The notes beneath the pieces were generated by a model. It made no database searches and was not told the origin of the DNA. It saw only the letters and a list, made by a program, of their open reading frames with translations. From Aurantiochytrium sp. KH105 (Eukaryota > Sar > Bigyra > Thraustochytrida > Thraustochytriidae): a stretch of 64,000 nucleotides of DNA. Shown one piece after another: positions 18,360 to 29,100 of this stretch. Location of the stretch: the NCBI GenBank assembly GCA_003116975.1, contig BGKB01000020.1, positions 434,001 through 498,000 of the forward strand, read 5' to 3'. A program made the translations under genes and the position numbers. The stretch's first letter is position 1, and every line of letters begins with the position of its first letter.

Positions 18360-19550
18360 GGTGGCTGTTTTTCTCGTTCGGGTTTCAATCTAGTAATTTG
18401 TAAATCGCTTTGTCTGTTTGCCTGCCTGTCTGCCTGCTTGCCTGCAAGCAATCAAGCAAGCAAGCAAGCAAGGCGGCCAGCCAGTCAGCCAGCCAGCTGC
18501 AGCTAGCTAGCGAACCAGCCAGTCAGCCAGCCAGCCAACCAGCCAGCGCAGCAAGATGAGATGCTACTTCGAATGATCTCGCCTATTATCTGCTTTGCCT
18601 CTCGTCCACCGCGCTGGCGGTCTTCACGAGTTGTGTCCTATGCAGGTACACCAGTAGACCGCGTAGCAAGAGCGCGTGTTCTATCCTTGCATGCTTATCA
18701 CTTGCTTTCCTAACTTGACAGTGCCTACGCTTTCAACTTGCTTCTACTAACTCTTGTGAGCATGTGGACGGTCTCCCCTCCCCTGTCAACAAAGTTCCCT
18801 TGCTCCGCCCGTGCGCTGGTGCTCCTGGGTCCTGGGAGCCCGACCCCAGGGTGGTGGGTCCGCGCCCAAGTCCGCGCCGCTCGCTGACCATGGGCTGCCC
18901 AAGGAACAGAACGCGCTGATTAGGAACGAGACACCCAGACAAGGTCTCCTTGCCGCGGCGGAAACCTTGTGAACTTTATTATATCAGATTTAACTTTCAG
19001 AACATAATAAGATTGTAACTACGATACACAATTATAAGAAACTCAACGGATATCTCGTTCTGTCTATTGTTTGTGTGTCTCACTTGCTTGCGCGCGGGGC
19101 GCGGGATAAGGAGGGCGATGCGGACGAGAACGAGGAGGAGGACGAGGTTGAGCGCGAGCAACAGAAGACGTCGCGGAGGCCATCTCTCGAAGGAATCGAA
19201 GGCCGCCCGGCGGGCCAGGGCAAGTCTCTCTCTTGCGCGCGCGCGTCTGAGAGGGAGGTGGCGCCGAGGGAAACCGAGACGAGACGCAGGAGACCGCGCG
19301 GTCAACAAAGGTCAACGAGCAGCGCAGCCTTGCTAGCGGCGCGGACAAAGTGGAGGCCTCTGCGCGGGGGACGAGCAAGGAGCAACGAGAGCACTCGCGA
19401 GCTACTTACGCGCCGCGAGCGACGCAAAGGCATCACGGTCAAGAGGGCGCAAAGTATCGCCCCGGTCCATGCACGAGAAGGTCGAGCACTTGATCCGACA
19501 GTGAAGTAGCGTGCAAACGCAGTTGCACACGTGATTACAACCAACCAAAA
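18360..19550. repeat. Divergent spacer of two flagellar genes, with tetranucleotide tracts
   Basis: 18411-18550 holds compound tetranucleotide tracts: CCTG/CTGC units, CAAG units (about 18446-18472) and CCAG units (about 18476-18545). They lie just upstream of the WD40 gene start. 18560-18950 is unremarkable, and 18960-19050 is AT-rich. The part up to 19550 is GC-rich with open but unconvincing frames. It is probably the shared regulatory region of the WD40/EF-hand and RSP3 genes. Confidence 0.75.
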
Positions 19551-20720
19551 ATGTCGCAGCAGACGTACACCTTCTCAGCGAAGCCGACGCCTGTGCAGGC
19601 GGGACGCAAGGCGCGTGGCGGCTATCGTCAAGATGATGATGATGCGGTCGACAGCGTGAATATCATGTATGATCGCCGCGTGTACCGCGGAAGCACGTAC
19701 TCAAGCCATAGCAAAGGCAAGGCAGACTTGCTGCGACGTGGCCCCGCGGGTGGTCGAGCGCGTGGCAAGGGAGCGAGCCAAGCTCTCGAGCAAGCTTCGA
19801 AAGAGAGCACGTCCTTTCCCATCTCGGGCGAAGCCCCTGAGCCCGGATTTGGACGCCGCGACATGGATGTGCAGACTGAAACCTACCTCGAAGAGCTCAC
19901 CGACAAGGTCCCCGAGACAGAAACGGAGACGCAGACTGACCCGTTCATGGACCGTCCCTCGTTGCCTCTGTTTGTCCCGTTCAAGACGGGCATCGACGCT
20001 GAGACCCAGGTGGAAGTGGATGAGCTATTTGACTTTGACGCCGAGGTGGAGCCCATCCTAGAAGTCCTCGTGGGTAAGACCTTGGAGCATGCCATGATGG
20101 AGGTACTCGAAGAGGAGGAACTTGCTGCTCTTCGTGCTCACCAGGAAGACTTTGAACAGCAACGAAACGTGGAGCGGGCCCAGGTACAGCGCATGGAAGC
20201 GGAGGCGATTCGTCGCAACGAGGAAAAGGCCCGGCGCTTCGAGCAAGAAAAGGCGCGCAAGGCCCGAGAGGCAGAGGTCGTCGACAAGGTGGCGGCACGC
20301 GCTTTCGCCTCAGACTATTTGTCAGACTTGCACAATAACGTCTTTGACAAGCTCATGGAGAGCGGCGAATTTTACGATCCGATCATCAAGGAAGTCGAGG
20401 ATGACTTTTTGCCGTGGCTGGTCACAAGTGTCCAGGGCCGTACAGACGCGCGTCTGGTGGCTTGCAAGCTGGCAGATAGTCTCGTGCGACGTGCGCTTGG
20501 GAGGCGAAGGGAAATTACACAACAAAGGAAAGACGCCATCGCCGCAGCTCGGGCTGCGGCCGAAGCTGCGGCGGAGGCGGAGGCAAAGGCGATTGCTGAC
20601 GCCGAGGCTGCGGCTGCAGCTGCAGAGGCCGAGGCACTCCGTCTTGCTCAAGAGGGAGAGGAGGGCGACGACGTGGATGTTGATGCATCACAAGAAGAGA
20701 ATCTGGTAGGAGAAGAGTAG
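19551..20720 (+). CDS. RSP3: Radial spoke protein 3
   Basis: 389 residues, start MSQQTYTFSAKP. RSP3 is the dimeric backbone of the axonemal radial spoke that anchors the spoke to the doublet microtubule and, in other species, binds the protein kinase A regulatory subunit. Family features visible: NIMYDRRVYRGSTYS near residue 40, the RRDMDVQTETYLEELTD region, TETQTDPF, and the amphipathic helix VEPILEVLVGKTLEHAMMEV that matches the AKAP-type anchoring position. A charged coiled-coil follows (RNVERAQVQRMEAEAIRRNE), then the conserved FASDYLSDLHNNVFDKLMESG block. The tail is Ala/Glu-rich and acidic. Length is close to the algal protein minus some of its C-terminal extension. Its presence implies a motile flagellate stage. 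Confidence 0.93.
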   Translation: MSQQTYTFSAKPTPVQAGRKARGGYRQDDDDAVDSVNIMYDRRVYRGSTYSSHSKGKADLLRRGPAGGRARGKGASQALEQASKESTSFPISGEAPEPGFGRRDMDVQTETYLEELTDKVPETETETQTDPFMDRPSLPLFVPFKTGIDAETQVEVDELFDFDAEVEPILEVLVGKTLEHAMMEVLEEEELAALRAHQEDFEQQRNVERAQVQRMEAEAIRRNEEKARRFEQEKARKAREAEVVDKVAARAFASDYLSDLHNNVFDKLMESGEFYDPIIKEVEDDFLPWLVTSVQGRTDARLVACKLADSLVRRALGRRREITQQRKDAIAAARAAAEAAAEAEAKAIADAEAAAAAAEAEALRLAQEGEEGDDVDVDASQEENLVGEE

Positions 20721-20890
20721 AACAAGACTACCTAGAAATGAAGCCTTTGCTCGATGTATGCAATTATATACTGTTGAGTTCCAATCTACCAAAAAAGAAG
20801 ATGAAAAGGGAGTGTCTTAGCCGTCTCATTCTTTCCGACTGTCTCGTCTTTATTTGACATTGGGCTATTCTGTTTTTCCTAGAATGCAAA
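20721..20890. other. Convergent 3' spacer
   Basis: 170 bp between RSP3 and the Mis18-like gene, tail to tail. No gene or repeat. Confidence 0.4.
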
Positions 20891-21928
20891 TCAATTATAG
20901 TCACTATCTTCCTCCATCGCTCGCACATCGCTATCCACATCATCCTCGTCTTTACCAAGAAAACGCTCGTCATCCACACTTTCGTCTTCTCCAGGATCGC
21001 TTATTCGTTGGCCTCGCCTCGACGCCTTATTTGGGGTTCGATTCGATCGTTTTAGTGATGATTTACGATGTGACGCTGATTCCTGTTCTTCCTCATCCTC
21101 TTCGCCGTCGATGTGGCGTCCACGACGATTCCCTCTCACGCCTGAACGATGAGGATGGTGCGCGTCCTTGGACGTCTGATTTCGAAGGGCTGAACGCGGA
21201 CTATCCTCGCCGCTTTCTGGTTCTGCCGATGCGAGCTGTGCGGGTAGCCCTCTTTCTTCGTTGTCTCCATCATCATCATCATCATCTTCGTCTTCTTCTT
21301 CTCCTTCTTTTTCTTCAAATGCGAGCTCATCGACAAGGGTGTTCATTCGATTGTTTAAAGCAAGAAGAGCAAACTTGACCTTTGCCATCTCGTCATTGAC
21401 GAGTTCCTTGACAAGCGACTCCATGCTCTTTTCAGTTGCGAGATCTGCTGCCCAGCGGGCCCGCGCATTTGCTACTTCGCGACGAACGAGATCGCGAATG
21501 TCCGCGCGCCCTGGCATGTCTGGTGCGTGCGCATGTTTAAGACCGCCTGTGGGCAAAGTAGGCGAGGTGGGGACAGAAGCAGTTGTTCGTTTGCGCTTGA
21601 GGCTGCGCGCCGTGCGCGACGGGCGCCCGTGCTCGTCTTCGAGGGACGAAGCGATTCGTGGGATCTCGTAGACGTGGACATCTCCGCGACTGACAACGAG
21701 GACGTCCGAGTCGACGAGAACCTTTCCCAGCGGCGTTTTGCACGCTGCGCACTGCGCTTTTCTACAAGGTCCTTCCTCTCGTCGTCGTGGGTCGTCGTAC
21801 AGCTGCGCCGAGAGCTCGAGGCCGCGGCAGACCTGCACTTGGAGGAGCGTGCTCGAGCTCGCGGGCTCTTCCGCAACACTGTGGCCCACAATCTTGCTGC
21901 ACCCGGGGCACTGCACCACCGCCGCCAT
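20891..21928 (-). CDS. Mis18/Yippee-fold protein with acidic C-terminal region
   Basis: 345 residues from the ATG at 21928 (MAAVVQCPGCSKIVGHS). The N-terminal about 95 residues have the two CxxC pairs of the Mis18/Yippee zinc fold: CPGC near residue 7 and CAAC near residue 70, the second followed by KTPLGKVLVDSD and then a beta-rich HVYEI end. Mis18 proteins license CENP-A loading at centromeres, and plain Yippee and cereblon-type proteins share the fold. A helical segment follows (SLVKELVNDEMAKVKFALL), matching the coiled coil that Mis18 uses to oligomerise, then an acidic tract of Asp and Glu and an Arg/Ser-rich tail. The coiled coil after the fold favours Mis18 over Yippee, but this is not certain. 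Divergent from the Zn2Cys6 fusion gene. Confidence 0.68.
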   Translation of the reverse strand: MAAVVQCPGCSKIVGHSVAEEPASSSTLLQVQVCRGLELSAQLYDDPRRREEGPCRKAQCAACKTPLGKVLVDSDVLVVSRGDVHVYEIPRIASSLEDEHGRPSRTARSLKRKRTTASVPTSPTLPTGGLKHAHAPDMPGRADIRDLVRREVANARARWAADLATEKSMESLVKELVNDEMAKVKFALLALNNRMNTLVDELAFEEKEGEEEDEDDDDDDGDNEERGLPAQLASAEPESGEDSPRSALRNQTSKDAHHPHRSGVRGNRRGRHIDGEEDEEEQESASHRKSSLKRSNRTPNKASRRGQRISDPGEDESVDDERFLGKDEDDVDSDVRAMEEDSDYN

Positions 21929-22769
21929 CGTCGCCTCCGTCTCCGCGCCACCGCCGCCCGCGCGCCCTTCCTCGCCCGCTCGCTTCGAGCGATATCTGGC
22001 TGGCTTGGTCACCAAGTTTTGATCGACGCTTCTCCAAGGTCGTTAAGTGGACAACCCATTTCCACATTCCATCCTCTAAGAGCAAGCTCGAGTCTAGCCC
22101 TCTCCTACTCTAAACCCTAGAACCGCCCTCGAAACGGAACAGCGTTCCGTTCTCTTCACAACCACTGCTGGGTCCACTTTTTAGAATTTTCCACACCCCG
22201 ACAGGGAGTACGCCTGGAGTTTCGCGGGCCCTGGGCGCGGCGGGGCCGGCGCGCGAACAGGGGCGTCGGCGGCGGGCGGGGCTGGGGACTCGCAGAGGGC
22301 CCCCCGGGCGGGGCGCCGCGGGAATCGGGAATTCCCCGGAGGCGGCGTCGGCTAAACCGGCGCGGATGGGGCCAAGGGGAGGAAGCAGGAGGGCGGAGAA
22401 AAGAAGAAAAAGAGGGCGGGGAGAGGGAAGGCGCGAGCAGGGTAGACCCCGAACAGCTCGAAGAGCGGCAACCGCGGCGCGGAGGCGAGCGGCGTGCGGG
22501 CGAGCGAGCGAGCGAGCGGCGCGGGCGGGCGGGCGGGCGGGAGACGGGGCCGAGGCCGCGGCGCCGACGCGGAGCGCCCCGCGTGGGCCGGAGAACGCGC
22601 CGCTGACGGAGGGCCGGAAATCGGACGCGGCGACGCGGCGCGGCGCGACGCGGCGCGAGCTGCTGCTGGCCCAGCGCTTGCTTTGCTTTACCTTACTTTG
22701 GATACCTGACGTGGCGGGAGGGTCGGCGAGCGGGACCGGCGGCAGCAGAAGCAGCAGCAGAAAGTGACG
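21929..22769. other. CpG-rich divergent promoter
   Basis: 840 bp between two divergent starts, very GC-rich from 22200, with GCGAGCGAGCGAGC and GCGGGCGGGCGGGC runs near 22500-22540. The minus frame is open through here but is a composition effect. No gene called. Confidence 0.5.
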
Positions 22770-23594
22770 ATGGAGAATGATATGATGATGGGTTCGGGTG
22801 TGATGCACCAGCAGCCAGACATGGGCCAGGGGCCGAACGCGCCGCCACCACCGCCGTATCACGACGGGCAGCAGGATCCCCAGCAACAGCAGCAGCAGCA
22901 GCATCATCACCACGTGGGAAATCCGGTCACCACGGTGCGCAAGACTTCGTGCGACATGTGCACGCAAATCAAGGTCAAGTGCTCGGGCGAGACGCCATGC
23001 AAGCGGTGCGCGAAAAAGGGTCTCGAGTGTGTCTACTCGCTGTCGAAAAAGCGCGGTCCTCCCAAGGGTAAGAAAAGAAGCATGACAATGAACAAGCGCA
23101 TTCGCGCGCACAAAGACTCGAGCTCTGAGCCCTCGGGCATGGGTCACGTGCAGGCGCAGCATTTCACGCCGACGCAATTTGCTGGTGGTGTCACGCTCGA
23201 GGCGATCCGAGAGCGCGTGCAGGTATTCAGCGACCAGCGAAACTGGGAACAGTTTCACACGCCACGAAATTTGGTGCTTGCACTGACGGGCGAGGTCGGC
23301 GAGCTGGCATCTATTTTCCAGTGGAAAAACAACATTCCCCCAGGTCTGGGCGACTTCACACTCAAGGATCGCGTTCGTGTCGCCGACGAGCTTGCCGATA
23401 TCCTTATCTACACGACCCGTTTGGCAGATCGCTGCGGCATTGATTTGGCAAACGCCACGCTTGAAAAGATCCAGAAAAACGACATGAAGTACCCCAAGGA
23501 CAAGAGTATGGGCTCGAGCAAAAAGTACACAGAGTTCGATCCAGCCATGCAGGCTCACACGCAGCCGCACGATAACTCCGGGGGCCTCATCTAG
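22770..23594 (+). CDS. Zn2Cys6 DNA-binding domain fused to dCTP pyrophosphatase (MazG-like)
   Basis: 274 residues from the ATG at 22770. Residues 1-55 are Met/Pro/Gln/His-rich with seven or more Gln and four His in a row. Residues 61-87 form a Gal4-type binuclear zinc cluster with spacing C-x2-C-x6-C-x5-C-x2-C-x6-C (C61, C64, C71, C77, C80, C87), followed by the basic linker KKRGPPKGKKR typical of such regulators. After a short linker, residues about 141-255 match DCTPP1, the all-alpha enzyme that hydrolyses dCTP and modified dCTP analogues: TLEAIRERVQVFSDQRNWEQ, FHTPRNLVLALTGEVGELA, FQWK, DELADILIYTTRLADRC and SSKKYTE. The metal-binding acids are present (E175, E178, E207, D210). Both halves lie in one uninterrupted frame, so this is a real fusion unless the assembly is wrong. 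Confidence 0.88.
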   Translation: MENDMMMGSGVMHQQPDMGQGPNAPPPPPYHDGQQDPQQQQQQQHHHHVGNPVTTVRKTSCDMCTQIKVKCSGETPCKRCAKKGLECVYSLSKKRGPPKGKKRSMTMNKRIRAHKDSSSEPSGMGHVQAQHFTPTQFAGGVTLEAIRERVQVFSDQRNWEQFHTPRNLVLALTGEVGELASIFQWKNNIPPGLGDFTLKDRVRVADELADILIYTTRLADRCGIDLANATLEKIQKNDMKYPKDKSMGSSKKYTEFDPAMQAHTQPHDNSGGLI

Positions 23595-23915
23595 CTTGCT
23601 TCGGAGCGACGCCGACTTCGTATCATAAACTGATGTTGTTCACAATACTTTGACTGTACGTGCCTGCTCCGATGTAAAAGGTATTTTGGTAAATGTCCCG
23701 TGCAAATCAGCAACCGAAATCTGCAGGTAGCCTACTACTTCTTTTCTATTCTATTCTTTTCTTCTCTCCTTCTTTCTCCATTGCTCTGATCTCACAGTCA
23801 GCTTGGCTCTTGGTTTTGGGAATGTTTTCTTTGCAGTTTCGTTCGCATGCTAATTTTACAGTATAACCATCTTTACACACCTTTTAGTTCTGGATGAAAC
23901 GCAAACACATTTTTA
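23595..23915. other. Convergent 3' spacer
   Basis: 321 bp, pyrimidine-rich (TTCTATTCTATTCTTTTCTTCTC) around 23740-23780. No gene. Confidence 0.4.
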
Positions 23916-25463
23916 TTACATGTACGATCCTCGAACACGCCGCTGGGTTCGCCTTTCCAATGCTCGAGCTTGCCGCTTAGAAATCGCGCGAAGCTTGGCC
24001 AATCGCATGCGATACATGGCTTGGATCCGTATGCAAGCTTCGAGTCGCGTGCGCTGCCACTCGCTCTGTAGCGAACGGAAGAGAGCAATTTTTATTGCGT
24101 ACGCTTCGACACGTGCTCGCCAGAACCTCTGCAGTACGCGCGCTGCATGCTGCCGCCTCGCTTTGGCGACAGCGAAGACTTCCCGCGCAACACATCCTCG
24201 CCAAGCGAGCTGAATGCGAGTTGCAGCCCGCGCATCTGCGGCACGACGTTCGGATCCAATGCGAAGCAGTGCCCGACGTGCAAAGCGTTGTGCGCGAACG
24301 ACCATAATTTCGGCAACAATCACGGATGACCATGTATGGAGCGTCGAACGCAAAGCTCGTGTAGCCCAACATGCCACAAAGGGCACCAAGACAGCCCGCA
24401 ATTTTCTGCGCTGCGCTACAAAGCGGCGCCAGACATTCCAGCTGCGATGCAAACGCGCAGCGAAGCGGTGCTGGCGAAATCGCGCATGTCTGTCCTCGAC
24501 CAGACGAGCTCTTCTGTCGAGAAAGATCTTCTCGGCAAGGGCCTTGGGCAAAAAGTATCGTTCCCACGCACAGAGAAGTTTAGCTTTGGGCGCTTCTTGT
24601 TGCGTCATTTGCGACTGACCGAAAAGCTCCGCAAGGTTTTCACGCAAAACCTTTGTAAAGTCGTCTCGCGATATACGTCCCTTGACACGATCTGCAAGGG
24701 AGGCGCCTTGACGCCATGCGGGGTCGATCACACTGAGCAGCTCGCGGAGCTGATCAGCATTCCCGACGCCGATCGTTAAAAGAGCCTCATAATCGCGCTT
24801 TTCAAGAAAGTTGGGAGCATAAATGTCAAAGAGATCTGAACGTAGGCGACGTCTGGCGGAGCCACGTTTCGCGTGGCAGAGTTGCGCGGCGGCGACAATC
24901 TCGCGCGCATCGAGGTCGTCGAGCTCAAAGACAATGACGCCGCAACGAAGGTGCTGCATCGCAGCAAAACCCTCAAAGACTTCTTGCGCTGCTGCGCGAT
25001 TAACTTTTCCGCTTTGGGTGACCAGATCGACAAAGGCACTTCTTGCAATATGCCCGGGCTCGTCCTGGGCATTTGCGACGCCCGCAGCTGCGGCGACAAT
25101 GGAGGCGCGGGCTTCGGCGGCATCGCTTGCGGCAGAAGCGGACGCAAAGGGCTGGCGCGCCGGCGCATGTGAATTTAGTCGCGAGCGGTAGCTCGTGGTG
25201 ATGCCGGCCTCGAGCGTGCGAATTTCTGTCGCGAGACTGGGTGTTTCAAGCAATAGCGTCCATCTCCTCGCGGCGAGCTTTTCGAGGCGAGCCCGGAGTT
25301 CCTCGTCGCGGGCTCGCGCCACTTCGGCGAGCTCGCCTGCGGCATATTTTGTCAAGTTCTGTTTGCGCGCTCGAAGTTGCGCAAGTTCGCGCGCCTCGAA
25401 GCGCTCGCGTTGGTCGTTGTAGTCGAACCACCGGCCTTTGGCGAGGCCTTTTGAGCCGCGCAT
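23916..25463 (-). CDS. IQ-motif protein, probably calmodulin-binding
   Basis: 515 residues from the ATG at 25463. The N-terminal third is an Arg/Ala/Glu-rich coiled-coil (RERFEARELAQLRARKQ). The centre has a domain of unknown type around LVTQSGKVNRAAAQEVFEGF and GVIVFELDDLDAREI, with an EF-hand-like flavour but no canonical calcium loop. The C-terminal 120 residues carry at least three IQ-like motifs: ATRIQLAWRGCVAREVF, ARVLQRFWRARVEAY and CIRIQAMYRMRLAKLR. IQ motifs bind calmodulin or related light chains. No motor or kinase domain is visible, so this is likely a cytoskeletal or ciliary adaptor. Confidence 0.65.
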   Translation of the reverse strand: MRGSKGLAKGRWFDYNDQRERFEARELAQLRARKQNLTKYAAGELAEVARARDEELRARLEKLAARRWTLLLETPSLATEIRTLEAGITTSYRSRLNSHAPARQPFASASAASDAAEARASIVAAAAGVANAQDEPGHIARSAFVDLVTQSGKVNRAAAQEVFEGFAAMQHLRCGVIVFELDDLDAREIVAAAQLCHAKRGSARRRLRSDLFDIYAPNFLEKRDYEALLTIGVGNADQLRELLSVIDPAWRQGASLADRVKGRISRDDFTKVLRENLAELFGQSQMTQQEAPKAKLLCAWERYFLPKALAEKIFLDRRARLVEDRHARFRQHRFAARLHRSWNVWRRFVAQRRKLRAVLVPFVACWATRALRSTLHTWSSVIVAEIMVVRAQRFARRALLRIGSERRAADARAATRIQLAWRGCVAREVFAVAKARRQHAARVLQRFWRARVEAYAIKIALFRSLQSEWQRTRLEACIRIQAMYRMRLAKLRAISKRQARALERRTQRRVRGSYM

Positions 25464-26138
25464 GGCCCATCACCGCGGACCGACAAGCTTCTGCGCGTCC
25501 GATGATCCTGCTTTTCGCGACTGTCCCAGGATGACTCGAACTTGACTCGGTCGCTCAGCGGCCTGTAGTACAATGGTTGGTCAACGGCCAAGAGTCGCAA
25601 GACTGGTTTCTCTGCAACTGCAAAGAAGAATGAAGAAAGGGGATCGTCACATGTCGAGCGCGACCGAGCTTGTCACGGTGGGCATAATGCGAGCTGATCT
25701 TCATATCTTGAAATCGAGATGTCAACCACTACGCGAGCGACAGCGGGCTACTTGATGATTTCTTGCGAAACAGGGGAACAACAGCATATAATAAATAGTG
25801 ATTTGACGCATTTTGAGACATATCTACAGCAAGATGCATGAAGCGATCAGACCTATTCAGCTGGTCTCGTCGTTGCGTCTTGTGCTCGTCAAGCGTCGTG
25901 TTTGGCATGCCTCCGTCGAGCTTCAAAGATTTCGGACATTTTCTTGCTATTTGGCGCTATGTGGTCTTTTGCCTGCAAGCTAGCTGACCAAAACCTGAAC
26001 GCGAACGAGCCCAGAACTCCGCCTTGCAGAGCGCACTGCACTGCAAAGACAGCGAGCGTCGGGCCTAGCGAGGCGACCGGCGCAGGGGCGAAACACATCC
26101 GCAACCCAACCGGACGCGCGGAGCACACGTTGACCAGG
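25464..26138. other. Divergent promoter
   Basis: 675 bp between the IQ-protein start and the nuclease start. A tRNA-like piece near 25557 was looked at and rejected. The nuclease frame is open through the right part from 25902, with an alternative ATG at 25959 that would add 60 residues. Confidence 0.45.
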
Positions 26139-29100
26139 ATGGCTCAGACATCAGCGTCGGCAGCGTTGACAGCGTCGGCAGCGTCAACCTCTGGACATTC
26201 AGAGGCACTGCAGATGGCGCTCGTGCAGCTGCGCAAGGCCGACTGGAGCGACGAGGAGGCGGTGAGGAAAGAGGCCCGCGCCGCGCTCGCCGCGTTACGT
26301 GATGTTGGCTGCAAAGGTGACAAAACGAGCAAGTCAAAGGCAACCAAAAAAGCTAGCGCGACCCAATGGATGAACCGCCGCGAAGCGTTGCGCGTGGGAC
26401 TCGAGCAACTCGTACAGGAAGAGCTCGTGAAAACGGTAGTCCTCTTTGAGGAAATTGCTGATGCGCCAGCGTTTCAGGAACTTCTCTTTGTATGCTTGGA
26501 TGCCATGTCGCGCGCTTTGCAGCGTGCGACAAGTGGACGGGCAGAGACACTCGACGAGAATGCGAGCGTACGAGCGTTGGCGTTGTGCGACAGACTCCTC
26601 GAGAGGCGCCGTCAAGTTTATATCGCAGAGAACGCAGAAGGTATTCGAGACTCGCTGAGCGCCATTTCGGTATTACGCATTATGCAAGTCTATCGCGTGC
26701 GGGTGAGCCATGCTTCCGGGGCTGAGACCGCAACATGTGCGGTGGCACGATTTTATCGGCTCATGGAGCGACGCACGGAAATGAAAAAGAATGTCTGGGA
26801 GCGGGAGACTTCATTCGCAGTCAAAGAGCTCACGGAGCTAATCGTGCAATTTGACTTGGTGCGTGACGCCTCGTGGCCCGTCGACGTGGCTGATCTTGTT
26901 CGCTGCTGCGTAGAGTTGCACTGGTTCCAGCTCATGTCAAAACTCGTTGCTGCAGATTCGACAAAGGATCTTGCGCGTGTTTTTATTCGCACGGCATTAT
27001 CAATGAAACCGCCGAATATGTGGAAGGCCCATGGATGCATGAAGGAGTATCGGCTGGAGAGAGAATTTCCTGAGCTGGTGCAGGCCTTTCGTCGCGGATC
27101 GCTCGAGACATGCGCAGAAAAGGGCAAGCATGCCGAGCTCTTGTTTCGCCTGGAAAATTACCGAGACCCCAAGCTGACGGCGTTCGTCACAGGCCTGCTC
27201 GTCGATCAAGGCGAGCATTGGCTGGCGCAGCACCTCGCGGATCGGCTCCAATTGGCGCGCAATACACCAGAATATCTACGCATTGACCAAGAGACCGTGA
27301 AACAAATCGAACAAGAGCGGCAGCAAACTTATTTACGTCTGCCGCGTGAGATTGAAGCATCGATCGTCTTTGTCTGCACGGATGCGAGCGCTAATGAGGC
27401 TTGCGCATGGCTCGATGGTCTCGGTGCTTCAGATATTGTCGGCATGGACGGGGAGTGGAAAGCAAGTCTTAAGAGTGGACGCAACCTGGCAAGTGTCTTG
27501 CAACTTTCAAGCCGCGAACGCATTTTTCTCCTTGATTTGCTATGGCTTATGGACGCAGCAAACAAAAAGAAGACAACGATTGGCACGCCTGGTTCCAGCT
27601 CGTCTCGCCAGCTCCTTTGCAATGCTTTGCAACGGCTGTTTCGTCGTGAAGATGTAGTCAAGGTGGCGTATGGATTCTCATCCGACATTGATGTGCTTAC
27701 CAAATCATATCCGGGGCATTCATGTTGGCAGGCCATTTATTCACTGTTGGATTTCGCGCACGTTTCCGTCCGAGAGGAGGGATCGGGTCAGTGGGCTGCC
27801 TCGTATTGTCGCAAGGTGTCGCGCGGGCTCAAGGACGTGGTTTTACAAGTCCTCGGGAAGAAGTTGTCCAAGTTGGAGCAGCTCAGCAATTGGGAGGCGA
27901 GACCGTTGCGTGCGGGTCAGATGCACTACGCGGCTCTAGATGCCTATGTACTGACACAGATCGCGGATGCAGTTTTCCCGCCTTTGCAAGGAATTCCAAG
28001 TAAACTGCTCACGCGGCTCGATCATCAAGCTGTTCGATCACGGGATGGAATGGGACAGCACGGTGCGTCGCAAAAGGAGGCGGTGGTCAAGGGTCTTGAA
28101 GAGATGGACCTGTTTAAGAGTGCTGAGGCAGAAATGCGACGCCGGTGCGAGCAGTATGGCATTCGCTTTGTCGATTCCTTGGAGAGCAGCAACGAGCTTG
28201 AAGGGGCCGAAGTAAGAGTCATCAAGCTAGCGTCACCGATGGTGGCTGTCAAGAAAGTTGCCGAAGCGTTGGGTGTCGGTGAGGCGCAGGTGCTCAAGTC
28301 AATGGCGTACATGGTACATGAGGGCGCTAAGAGCTGGAAGCCTGTGATGGTGCTCGTCCGCGGCGACTCGAGCGTGAAAGAGGGCCAGCTTGCTGCGTGG
28401 GCGCAAACAATGGTGCGCCGCGCTTCAGGAGATGAATGTCAGCGTTTTTTCGGGCTCCCAGGTGGCGGTTTGGGTCCTGTCTCTGCGGTAACGCCCCGAT
28501 TCCAAGTTCTCTGTGACAGTGCCGTCAAAGAGGTGTCTGGCCCGGTGTATGCGGGTCTCGGGTCGCTGGAACGCATTGCTCGCTACGATAGCGTGAACAC
28601 TCTGCTTACAATTTGCGGCGATGCGAGGACGAGTGTGGCAGGTGTGTCGAGCAAAGCTGTGACCCAGCAGCCAACATTGCGTCCTATCTCTGCGCTGGAG
28701 ACCAAATTTCTGGTGGACAACATGCTGGGACGTCTTGGCAAGATAATGCGCATGGTGGGTCTTGATTGTACCAAGGTACAGGAGGTGCCAGGCGTTGAAG
28801 AGCTCTTGGCTGCTTCCGTGGCTAACTCGCAGGCCGCAAAGGTACCAATGAAGGAACAGACGGCGCGAAAGCGCGCGCAGTCACTTTTGCGCACCAAGGA
28901 GCTGAAGCTTGCTCTCGCAGCGGCGCGCGCGGAGCAGCGCGTTTTCCTCACGACTGACCGCAAGGTCGCGGAGATGTATCGAGAGGATGACGTAGTTCTG
29001 CTGGACAACTTCTCCAACAGGTATGCACAGTTTGATGAGGTTTGCAAACGCCTCGCCATCAAGCTTGACGCCGGGAGCTTTTTAACGCGTTGTATGATGT

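Noticed and set aside
22110-23570. Long minus-strand open frame over the Zn2Cys6 fusion gene
   Set aside because: It is a shadow of the plus-strand gene. The product is Arg/Pro/Leu-rich and matches no family, whereas the plus frame has two clear domains.
25557-25630. tRNA-like piece (GTAGTACAATGGTTGGTC)
   Set aside because: The start resembles a D-arm, but no T-loop GGTTCRA or matching acceptor stem follows.
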